A stretch of 64,000 nt of DNA from Nonomuraea pusilla. GTDB taxonomy: Bacteria > Actinomycetota > Actinomycetes > Streptosporangiales > Streptosporangiaceae. The notes beneath the pieces were generated by a model. It ran no database searches. It was not told the origin of the DNA and saw only the letters and a program-made list of their open reading frames with translations. Shown here one piece after another: positions 33,380-40,753 of the stretch. The stretch covers positions 216,019-280,018 of the forward strand of contig NZ_FOBF01000011.1 of NCBI RefSeq assembly GCF_900109355.1, in the 5' to 3' direction. The translations under genes were made by a program, and so were the position numbers. Every line of letters begins with the position of its first letter. Within the stretch, counting starts at the first letter, position 1.

Positions 33380-34627
33380 TCAGGCGGGGGCAGGGGCGGG
33401 GCGGGGCTCGCCGAGGCGGGCACGGCGGTCCAGGCGGCGGAGCGCCGCCGCCGAGGCCAGGCCCGCGCCCGAGAGGAGCAGCCACGGCAGGCTCGCCCAC
33501 CCCGACGCCCTGGCCGCGTCCAGCGTCACCCCCGCCAGCAGGTTGCCCGCCAGGATGCCCACCCCTGACAGCAGGTTGTACAGCCCGTAGTAGGTGCCGA
33601 TCAGCCGGTCGCCCGCCATGTCGGCGATCGTGGCCATCTCGAACGGGAAGGCCACCAGCGTGCCCGCCGTGAGCAGCACGACGCACGCGGCCACCGGCAG
33701 CAGGCCCCACGGGGGCGGGAGCGCGAGGTGCGCCGCCGCCGCGACCGGCAGGAAGGACAGCCCCATGAGCGCCATGCCACGGGTGACGGCCCGCCCGCGG
33801 CTCCAGCGCGCCGAGCACCAGGACGTCACGCGGACCTGCCCCGCGATGCCGAGCAGGGCCGAGACGACGTACAGCGCCGTCACGCCCGCGTCGCCGCCGC
33901 CGAGCCGCTGCACCTCCAGCGGCAGGCCCAGGTACATCTGGTACGACAGCGCGTACGAGGCGGCCATGGCGGCGGCGAACGAGACGAAGGCGCGGTCGCC
34001 GAACGCCTGCCGCCAGTCGCGCAGCACCGGCGGCGCGGCGTCCTCCGCCGGGGCGCGCCGCGCCGGCAGGTGGACCGCCTGCAGGACGGTCAGCGCGGCG
34101 AAGATCCCGGCGGCGGCCAGGCACACGGCGGTGAAGCCGGCGTCGAGCAGCGCCACGCCGACGACCGGACCGAGCAGGATGCCGCCCTGGTAGAACACGT
34201 TGAACACGGCGAACGCCTCGACCTTGCGCTCGCCCGCCTCGGCGGCGAGGTAGGCGCGGGCCGCCGGGTTGAACAGGGCCCCGGCGAACCCGGTCACGAC
34301 GGCGGCCACGACGAGCAGCGGCAGCGACGTCGTCAGCCCGAACAGCGCGAAGCCGAGCGTCCGCAGGGCGCAGCCCGCCATGATGAGCGGCTTGGGCCCC
34401 AGCCGGTCGGACAGGGTGCCACCGATGAGGAACAGCCCCTGCTGGCTCATGTTCCGCAGGCCCAGCACCAGCCCGATGGCCCACGCGGCCAGCCCCGCCC
34501 CGGCCGACAGGTGGTGGGCGAGGTACGGCATCAGCATGTAGAAGCCCAGGTTGATGCCGGCCTGGTTGACCTGCAGGACCTGGATCGGGCGGCCGAAGGA
34601 GCGGAACTGCCGCAGCGCGCCGGTCAT
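33380..34627 (-). CDS. MFS transporter (probable exporter)
   Basis: The 415-residue protein has about 12 predicted membrane helices. The MFS A-motif between helices 2 and 3 is GTLSDRLGPKPLIMAG, and helix 4-5 motifs occur around GFAGALFNPAARAYLA. The helix 5 region (GGILLGPVVGVALL) has the motif C character of drug/H+ antiporters. It overlaps the cysteine-synthase-like gene by 4 bp (ATGA), so it likely exports that enzyme's product or a related metabolite. Confidence 0.85.
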   Translation of the reverse strand: MTGALRQFRSFGRPIQVLQVNQAGINLGFYMLMPYLAHHLSAGAGLAAWAIGLVLGLRNMSQQGLFLIGGTLSDRLGPKPLIMAGCALRTLGFALFGLTTSLPLLVVAAVVTGFAGALFNPAARAYLAAEAGERKVEAFAVFNVFYQGGILLGPVVGVALLDAGFTAVCLAAAGIFAALTVLQAVHLPARRAPAEDAAPPVLRDWRQAFGDRAFVSFAAAMAASYALSYQMYLGLPLEVQRLGGGDAGVTALYVVSALLGIAGQVRVTSWCSARWSRGRAVTRGMALMGLSFLPVAAAAHLALPPPWGLLPVAACVVLLTAGTLVAFPFEMATIADMAGDRLIGTYYGLYNLLSGVGILAGNLLAGVTLDAARASGWASLPWLLLSGAGLASAAALRRLDRRARLGEPRPAPAPA

Positions 34628-35721
34628 CGACCGGCCGCCGGGGTCGCGATCAGCGGGTCGACGACGGTGCGGCAGCGCGTCCAGCGGAGCACCTCGCGCT
34701 CCCCCGGGTGCTCCAGGACGTCGGGCTCGTCGGCAGGGACGGCGTCGAGCAGCCCGTGCGCGTGGCAGTAGTCGTCGTCGAAGACGGTGTTCCAGTACCT
34801 CCACGGGCCGTCGGGGAACACCGCGACGACGGTGTGCCCGGGGCCCCGCACGCGCGCCAGCCAGCGGGCCACGAGCGCGACGGCGCCGGTGCTCCAGCCG
34901 CCGGAGACGTAGTGCCTGGCCGCCAGGTCCCTGCACGCCCACACCGCCTCGGCGGGCGCCACCCAGTGCACCTCGCTGAACGACCCGTACGCCACGTTGC
35001 GCGGATGGATGCTGCTGCCCAGCCCCCGCATCAGCCGGGGCCTGGCGGGCTGGCCGAAGATGGTGGACCCGACGGTGTCGACGCCGACGAGCTCCATGTC
35101 CGGGAAGTGGCGGCGCAGCTCGCCCGAGATGCCGGCGCTGTGGCCGCCGGTGCCGACCGAGCAGACCAGCGCGTCGATGTGCGGCACCTGGGCGAGCAGC
35201 TCGTGCGCCAGCCCGGCGTAGGCGCCCGCGTTGTCGGGGTTGTGGTACTGGTCCGGCCAGTACGCCCCCGGGATGCGCGCAACGAGCTCGGCGACCCGGC
35301 GGCGGCGCGCCTCCTGCCACCCGCCGACCGGGTCGGGCTCGGTCACCAGGTCGAGACGCACCCCGTACGAGACGAGCAGGCTGCGCATGAGCGGCTCCAT
35401 GCCGGGGTCGCCGACCAGGACGACGGGGTGGCCGAACACGATGCCGGCCAGGGCCAGGCCGAGCCCGAGCGTGCCGCTGGTCGACTCGACCACGGTCGCG
35501 CCCGGCTTGAGCTCCCCTCTGGCCCTGGCCCGCCTGAGCATGTGCAGGGCGGGCCTGTCCTTGATCCCGCCCGGGTTGAAGCCCTCCAGCTTGGCCCAGA
35601 AGCCGGTGCCGCCGGGCTCGGCGACGAACGTCAGCGGCGTGTTCCCGACGGCCAGGGAAAGGGAGGGCCGCCCGGCGGGAGGAGCGCCGCGAAGGCGTGT
35701 GGAAATGGTGTGCGATGACAT
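34624..35721 (-). CDS. Cysteine-synthase-like PLP enzyme (SbnA/CysK family)
   Basis: The 365-residue fold-II PLP enzyme has the PLP lysine in NPGGIKDRPA, the substrate loop ESTSGTLGLGLA and the phosphate-binding loop GTGGHSAGIS. CysK proper has TSGNTG; the Thr and Leu here point to a specialised substrate, as in SbnA-type enzymes that join O-phosphoserine to another amino acid. It could also supply cysteine. ATG at 35721 is supported by the conserved start (SLAVGNTPL follows). It lies downstream of a His-rich secreted protein gene and overlaps the MFS gene, making a three-gene leftward set 2.4 kb from the zinc-starvation block. Confidence 0.8.
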   Translation of the reverse strand: MSSHTISTRLRGAPPAGRPSLSLAVGNTPLTFVAEPGGTGFWAKLEGFNPGGIKDRPALHMLRRARARGELKPGATVVESTSGTLGLGLALAGIVFGHPVVLVGDPGMEPLMRSLLVSYGVRLDLVTEPDPVGGWQEARRRRVAELVARIPGAYWPDQYHNPDNAGAYAGLAHELLAQVPHIDALVCSVGTGGHSAGISGELRRHFPDMELVGVDTVGSTIFGQPARPRLMRGLGSSIHPRNVAYGSFSEVHWVAPAEAVWACRDLAARHYVSGGWSTGAVALVARWLARVRGPGHTVVAVFPDGPWRYWNTVFDDDYCHAHGLLDAVPADEPDVLEHPGEREVLRWTRCRTVVDPLIATPAAGR

Positions 35722-35810
35722 GAGGAATCTCCGATGTGAATGCTTTTGCGGGCGCGGCGGAACGGCTCGCCCCGCGCCGGGAAAAAGGGACGTCGATCTC
35801 GCTTGTCGTC

Positions 35811-36338
35811 CTATATGCGAATCACACAGAGAAGGGCGCGGACGGGCCCGGAGAAAAGGATCGCGGAGGGAAATTCCAGCGGGGCGGCGCCGGCCGTCAC
35901 GGCGGGAACGACCCGTGCGGCGGCGGGCGTGCCGGCCTCGGGGCGCGGCGCCTGACCGGCGTCCGAGCCGCCGGGCTCGGTGCCGTGGTGGTGCAGTTCG
36001 GGCAGGTCGCGGTGCGAGCAGTGCCCGTAAGCGGCGGTGAGCGGCCCGCTCACCGGCCCGCTCACCGGGGCGTTCACCGGCGCCTTCATCGGCGCGGTCG
36101 TCGGCGCTGCCTGCGACTTCGTGCCGGCGTGCGCGGCGTGGCCGGGGTGGACGGGGTGGGCGGGGTGGGCGGGGTGGGCGGCGGCCATGTGGGCGCGGTG
36201 CGCGCCCGCCTCCGACAGCACCACCGCCGCGCACGCGCCGCCGTGGGCGAACACCGCTCCGGCGAGCAGGGCGAGCGCGAGCGCCGCGTTCACCGCCCAC
36301 CCGTGTCCCGGGAAAGGGGCCGGAACGCGGAATCGCAT
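35811..36338 (-). CDS. His-rich membrane/secreted protein, DUF6153-like
   Basis: The ~175-residue protein has one N-terminal hydrophobic helix (AVNAALALALLAGAVFAHGG). A run of about ten His in HxAHPxH spacing follows (residues ~50-75). Next comes GHCSHRDLPELHHHGTEPGG, and the hydrophobic end is short (ALLCVIRI). This layout matches actinobacterial DUF6153 proteins, whose role is not known. The His content would allow zinc or copper binding outside the membrane. ATG at 36338 has AGGACGG upstream; ATG at 36356 is an alternative. It lies 89 bp upstream of the cysteine-synthase-like gene on the same strand. Confidence 0.6.
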   Translation of the reverse strand: MRFRVPAPFPGHGWAVNAALALALLAGAVFAHGGACAAVVLSEAGAHRAHMAAAHPAHPAHPVHPGHAAHAGTKSQAAPTTAPMKAPVNAPVSGPVSGPLTAAYGHCSHRDLPELHHHGTEPGGSDAGQAPRPEAGTPAAARVVPAVTAGAAPLEFPSAILFSGPVRALLCVIRI

Positions 36339-36552
36339 CCGTCCTGTCGCGCGCATCACCGCCGATGATGCCCGGCGAAAAGCAGGACGCGCCCAGCGAA
36401 ACTGCAGTTCTTTGCAAAACGCGCCGCCTGCCGCCCGCGCGGCGCGGGCCCGGGGCGGAATGCTTGGCCTTCGGCCGGGCGCGGAATGCCCGGCCCTCCG
36501 GCCGGGACGGACGGCCGGAAAGAGTAATCGGAGACGTACGGGGGAACTTGCC

Positions 36553-37881
36553 ATGGCCCTGCCCAGGCGCATGATGCTCACGGGATTCGGCGGCCTGGCC
36601 GCGGCGCTCGCCGGCGCGGCGGCCAGACCCGCGGCGGCCTGGCCGGGCGAGGAGGAGCCGCCGCGCCGGGCGCCCGCGGCGCCTCCCGGCGTCACACCCG
36701 GCGAGCTCGCCCGCGACGAGCGCTTCTGGTCGTCGGTCGCCCGGCAGTTCCGCGTGACCGACGAGTTCGTCAACCTGGAGAACGGCTACTACGGCATCAT
36801 GCCGGAGCCGGTCAGGCTCGCCTACCACCGCAACGTCGACCACCTCAACGCCTGCAACTCCTACCTGCTGCGCACCTCGTACAAGGAGCGCGCCGACCGG
36901 GTGCGCGACAGGATCGCGGCGCTGCTCGGGGCCTCCGCGGACGAGATCGCGCTCACGCGGGGCGGCACCGAGGCGCTGCAGAACCTCATCTCCTGCTACC
37001 GGCGCCTGCGCCCCGGCGACACCGTCATGTACGCCGACCTCGACTACCCGACCGGCCGGCAGACCATGGACTGGCTGCGCGGGCGGCGCGGCGTGGACGT
37101 CGCCCAGGTCGTGATCCCCGAGCCCGCCCACCGGCAGGCGGTGCTCGACGCCTACGAGCGGGCGCTGCGCGCGCACCCGAGGGTCCGGCTGCTCCTGCTC
37201 AGCCACATGAACAACGTGACGGGCCTGGTCACCCCGGTGCGCGAGATCGTCGCCATGGCGCGCGAGCGCGGCGCCGACGTCATCGTCGACGCCGCCCACT
37301 CCTGGGGCCACCTCGACTTCACGATCGGCGACCTCGGCGCCGACTTCGGGGTGTTCTCGCTGCACAAGTGGATGGGGGCGCCGCTCGGCTCCGGGTTCCT
37401 CTACGTCAGACGAGGGCGGCTGGACGACGTCGAGCCGGTGTTCGGCGACGCCTCCACCCCGGATCCTGACATCCGCACCCGCGTCCACTCCGGCACCATG
37501 GACGTCGCCCCGATCCTCACCGTGGACACCGCGCTCGACTTCCACGAGGCGCTCGGCGGCGCCGTCAAGCAGGCCCGCCTGCGGTACCTGCGCGACCGGT
37601 GGGTGGGGCGGGTGCGCGACATCCCCGGCACGGCGATCCTCACCCCCGACGACCCCGCCGCGTACGGCGCGATCACCGCGTTCCGGCTGCCCGGCCGCAC
37701 GTCACAGGCCGACAACCTCGCCGTCGCGAGGACCCTCATGGACAGGTACCGCATCTTCACCGTGCAGCGCAGCGGGCCGGTGGGCGGCGACTGCGTCCGC
37801 GTGACCCCGGCCCTGTTCACGTCGTCGGCCGACGTCGACCGCCTGGCCTCCGCGCTCCGCGACCTGTCCCGCACCTCCTGA
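36553..37881 (+). CDS. Tat-exported class V aminotransferase-fold enzyme
   Basis: The 442-residue protein begins with a twin-arginine signal: PRRMMLTGFGG, a hydrophobic Ala/Gly stretch, then AAAWPG. The mature part is a class V PLP enzyme of the isopenicillin-N-epimerase/CefD type (NLENGYYG, TRGGTEALQNLI, VIVDAAHSWGHL, and PLP lysine in SLHKWMGAPLG). Export of a folded, cofactor-loaded PLP enzyme explains the Tat signal. It may epimerise, desulfurate or cleave an amino acid outside the cell; the substrate is unknown. ATG at 36553 follows GGGGAA. Confidence 0.85.
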   Translation: MALPRRMMLTGFGGLAAALAGAAARPAAAWPGEEEPPRRAPAAPPGVTPGELARDERFWSSVARQFRVTDEFVNLENGYYGIMPEPVRLAYHRNVDHLNACNSYLLRTSYKERADRVRDRIAALLGASADEIALTRGGTEALQNLISCYRRLRPGDTVMYADLDYPTGRQTMDWLRGRRGVDVAQVVIPEPAHRQAVLDAYERALRAHPRVRLLLLSHMNNVTGLVTPVREIVAMARERGADVIVDAAHSWGHLDFTIGDLGADFGVFSLHKWMGAPLGSGFLYVRRGRLDDVEPVFGDASTPDPDIRTRVHSGTMDVAPILTVDTALDFHEALGGAVKQARLRYLRDRWVGRVRDIPGTAILTPDDPAAYGAITAFRLPGRTSQADNLAVARTLMDRYRIFTVQRSGPVGGDCVRVTPALFTSSADVDRLASALRDLSRTS

Positions 37882-37898
37882 CCCCCGCGGACAGGAGG

Positions 37899-37963
37899 CC
37901 TTCCCCGGGCGGGGGGCTCGCCGGGCGGCCCTCCTGCCTTCCCCGGGCGGGGCTTGCCGGGCG
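37899..37963 (+). repeat. Two 27-bp direct repeats with inverted arms
   Basis: CCTTCCCCGGGCGGGG...GCCGGGCG occurs twice, at about 37899 and 37937. CAGGAGG (37892-37898) pairs with CCTCCTG (37930-37936). The hairpin lies just after the aminotransferase stop and probably acts as its terminator. The rest of the 272-bp gap is the more AT-rich promoter region of the next gene (37965-38020). Confidence 0.55.
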
Positions 37964-38153
37964 AGCGAGAATGTGTCATCAATGGGTAATCAATCACATA
38001 CGAAGCGTAAACATCGCAGGTCCTGCCCCCCGCCCTCGGGTCCCGTAACGGAACGAAGGAGAGGCCCATGCCGATCGCCGAGCTCCGCGGGCGCGCCGCC
38101 CCCGCCGCCCGTCCCGGGGACACCCGCCGGGCCCCGGCGGGGAGGTGACGTCC

Positions 38154-39011
38154 GTGACCTCCCCCGCCCCGGCGGCCCGCACGCGGCGGCGCATCGTACG
38201 GGGCACGCTGGCGGGCTCGCTGCTCATCGTCCTGTCGCCGGTCGGGGTCGCGAGCCGTCCCGCTCCCGCGGGCGCGGCGCCGAAGCCGGGGGCGGGCCGC
38301 TGCCTCCTCCCGGCGCCCGTGTCGCACCGGGGCTACGACAGGGGGATGTCCGAGAACACGCTGGGCGCGTTCCGCCAGGCCCTCGCGGCCGGCTCGCGGC
38401 GCGTCGAGTTCGACGTCCGCTTCACCAGGGACCACCATCCGGTGCTCATGCACGACGCCACCGTGGGACGCACCACCACCGGCTCCGGCGCGGTCGCGGG
38501 CATGAGCCTGGCCCGCTTCCTCTCCCTGCGCACCGAGGACGGCCAGCGTCCTCCGACCCTGCTCCAGGCGCTGTCCATGCTGCGCGGCAAGGTGGCGGAG
38601 GCCCTGGTGGAGCTGAAGGTCGTCCCCGGCCCCGCCGACCTGCGCGCCCTGAAGGACGCCTACCGGCGCGCCGACGCCTACCGCTGGGCGAGCCTGACCT
38701 CGTTCTCCCCGGCCGCGCTGCAGGCCGCCCGGTCCGTCCCGGCCCGCAAGGGGCTGCTGTCGGCCACGCCGCCGCCGAACGCGCTCGCCCGGCGGTTCGG
38801 CTTCGTCGCCGTCCGGTACGACCACCTGAGCGGGGCGCGGCTGCGCGCCTACCGGGTCGCCGGCCTGCCGGTCTACGCGTGGACGCCCGACGACCCCGCC
38901 GACTGGCGCCGCCTCGCCGACGCGGGGGTGACCCGCATCGTCACCGACAGGACCCCCGCGTACCTGGCCTGGGCCAGGCGCACCTGCGCCCGCGGCGCCC
39001 CGGACACCTGA
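38154..39011 (+). CDS. Secreted glycerophosphodiester phosphodiesterase (GDPD)
   Basis: The 285-residue protein has an N-terminal export signal (RTRRRIVRGTLAGSLLIVLSPV, possibly Tat). The GDPD domain has the HRG motif (SHRGYDRGMSENTL), Glu/Asp metal ligands in RVEFDVRFTRD, the catalytic His in VLMHDATVGRTT, and a late VYAWTPDD. It would split glycerophosphodiesters outside the membrane into glycerol-3-phosphate and an alcohol. GTG at 38154 is chosen because GGAGG at 38141-38145 stands eight bases upstream; GTG at 38145 overlaps that site. Confidence 0.87.
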   Translation: MTSPAPAARTRRRIVRGTLAGSLLIVLSPVGVASRPAPAGAAPKPGAGRCLLPAPVSHRGYDRGMSENTLGAFRQALAAGSRRVEFDVRFTRDHHPVLMHDATVGRTTTGSGAVAGMSLARFLSLRTEDGQRPPTLLQALSMLRGKVAEALVELKVVPGPADLRALKDAYRRADAYRWASLTSFSPAALQAARSVPARKGLLSATPPPNALARRFGFVAVRYDHLSGARLRAYRVAGLPVYAWTPDDPADWRRLADAGVTRIVTDRTPAYLAWARRTCARGAPDT

Positions 39012-39023
39012 CCCGCCCGGCGC

Positions 39024-39632
39024 TCAGCGCGGCACGGGTGAGAAGAGCCGGTCGAGGTGGGCGGTGAGCAGGGCGACGGCGGTGGGGCCGCTGTGGCGGC
39101 CGGCCAGCACCGCCGACTGCAGCCCGGTGACCAGGGCCAGCGCGACGGAGGCGGACGTCCGGGGGTCCTCGTCCACGGCCAGCTGACCGGCCTCGCGCGC
39201 CTCGCGGAACCGCTCGGCGAGGAAGTCCAGCAGGGCGTTGGCGTACGCCAGGCCTTCGGGCGCGAGGTGGGGCTCGGTCAGGGTGAGCGTGTGGTGCGCG
39301 GTGTAGGCGAGCACGACGCGGTGGCTGTCCTCGTCCACGGGGATGAGGGCGGTGAGGGCCGCGTACAGGACCTCGCGGGGGCCGGCGGGGCGGGGGAGCG
39401 ACTCCACGCCCCGCGCGACGCGCGCGGCGATCCGCCCGCCGAGGTGCTTCAGCACGCCCCGCAGCAGGTCCTCCTTGGAGTCGAAGTAGTACTGCACCAG
39501 CCGGAGCGACACCCCGGCCTCGGCCGCCACCTCGCGCATGCTGGCGGCCCGCAGGCCGCGTGAGGCGGCGACGCGCGCCGCCGCCTCGGCGATCTGCCGC
39601 CTCCGCTCTTCATGATCGACGGTCTTGGGCAT
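39024..39632 (-). CDS. TetR/AcrR-family regulator
   Basis: The 202-residue protein has an HTH at residues 10-55 (VAASRGLRAASMREVAAEAGVSLRLVQYYFDSKEDLL) and a BetI-like C-terminal domain. Its target is not evident. The SRPBCC gene upstream on the same strand ends 60 bp before it, and a repeated CGTACG motif upstream of the uvrA-like gene is a candidate operator. Confidence 0.87.
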   Translation of the reverse strand: MPKTVDHEERRRQIAEAAARVAASRGLRAASMREVAAEAGVSLRLVQYYFDSKEDLLRGVLKHLGGRIAARVARGVESLPRPAGPREVLYAALTALIPVDEDSHRVVLAYTAHHTLTLTEPHLAPEGLAYANALLDFLAERFREAREAGQLAVDEDPRTSASVALALVTGLQSAVLAGRHSGPTAVALLTAHLDRLFSPVPR

Positions 39633-39692
39633 GGTTCGACCATACGCATCCGCCGGGACGGCGGCAGGGCGACCGGCGGGTCGCGGGGCGGG

Positions 39693-40670
39693 TCAGGGGG
39701 CGGTGGTGGTGTCCTGCCCGGCGATCCAGCGGTCGAGTTCGGCGTTCTCGGCCCGCAGGCGGGCCTCCAGGACCGCGAGCCAGGCGTCCACCTCGCGGGG
39801 ATCGTGCCCCCGCAGCTCGCGCACGGTCTCGTCCCACTCCTGGACGGCCCGCCGGACCGCCTTCCCGAACGCGTCCTCCAGCCTGCGGCGGGCGGCCGGC
39901 AGGGCGGCGGCCGCCACCGGACGGGCCCAGCCGCGCCCCCGGACGGTCAGGGTGACGACCACCCGCCACCGCCCGTCAGGCGCGGCCGCCGGGGAGAGCC
40001 GCAGCACGCCCTCGCCCAGAGGATGGCGCAGCGCCGCCGTGAACGCCTCCGCCCGGCGCCGCCCGCGGCCGTTCGCGGATCGGCCGAGCCGCCCCGGGCC
40101 CTTCGCCCAGGACGGCCAGGACCAGCCGAGCCGCCCCCGGCCCTTCGCCCAGGACGGCCAGGACCGGCCGAGCCGTTCCCGGCCCTCCGTCGCGGTCCAC
40201 CACCGGCCGGCGTCCAGCCGCGCCGCCCAGGAGAGCCGCTGCCACCGCTCGACGCCCCGGTACGAGCCGCCCGCCCGGACGGTCTCCGCCCTGGCCGGGC
40301 TGTGCAGGTGCGCCGTCCAGGTGGCCAGGCCGCCGTCGTCGAGCCAGGTCTCGCCCTCGGCGCTCACCGGTCCGTGCCGCTCCCAGGACCTCAGCACGAC
40401 CTCCGTCGTCGTGCCTCCACGGTCCTGCGGCTCGCCGTCCTCGCCCACCCGGTCCACGTGCCACTGGTAGCGCGCGCCGGCGGTCAGGTGCTCGCCCTCG
40501 ACCAGAGCGACGTCCGCGTGCCGCTCGATGTCCCGGATCCAGCCGTCGCCGTCCAGCTCCAGCCGCCCGGCCCGCTCGTACAGCGCGTCGACGCACTCCT
40601 CGAACCACCGGCGCGGCAGCGCCTCGACCACGACCTCGCACCGGAATCGCGCCACATCGTGATGATCCAC
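39693..40670 (-). CDS. SRPBCC-fold protein with internal 14-residue repeats
   Basis: The 325-residue protein has an N-terminal START/SRPBCC-like domain (FRCEVVVEALPRRWFEECVDALYERAG..., HLTAGARYQWHVDRVG, WDD-like ends) that probably binds a hydrophobic ligand. Near the middle, two copies of a 42-bp unit (40083-40124, 40125-40166) encode SWPSWAKGPGRLG-type repeats, with a third degenerate copy. The C-terminal third is Arg/Ala-rich helix with a coiled-coil tail. Divergent from the uvrA-like gene with an 83-bp gap. Confidence 0.6.
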   Translation of the reverse strand: MDHHDVARFRCEVVVEALPRRWFEECVDALYERAGRLELDGDGWIRDIERHADVALVEGEHLTAGARYQWHVDRVGEDGEPQDRGGTTTEVVLRSWERHGPVSAEGETWLDDGGLATWTAHLHSPARAETVRAGGSYRGVERWQRLSWAARLDAGRWWTATEGRERLGRSWPSWAKGRGRLGWSWPSWAKGPGRLGRSANGRGRRRAEAFTAALRHPLGEGVLRLSPAAAPDGRWRVVVTLTVRGRGWARPVAAAALPAARRRLEDAFGKAVRRAVQEWDETVRELRGHDPREVDAWLAVLEARLRAENAELDRWIAGQDTTTAP

Positions 40671-40710
40671 GAGAAGACCGAGGGGGTCCAGTCCTGCCCC
40701 GGACCACCCC

Positions 40711-40736
40711 CGTACGGTGTATCGTACGTCGTACGG
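40711..40736. promoter_or_regulatory. Repeated CGTACG operator-like motif before uvrA-like gene
   Basis: CGTACG occurs three times (40711, 40723, 40730) between the divergent SRPBCC and uvrA-like genes. GTATCGTACGTCGTAC is part of an imperfect palindrome. TetR-family repressors of drug-resistance uvrA paralogues often bind such sites; the TetR at 39024 is one candidate. Confidence 0.5.
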
Positions 40737-40753
40737 ACCAGAGGAGGGGCGTG

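Noticed and set aside
35735..35749. Weak Zur-like sequence TGTGAATGCTTTTGC upstream of the cysteine-synthase-like gene
   Set aside because: Only about 10 of 15 positions match and the sequence is not palindromic, so zinc control of this gene is not claimed.
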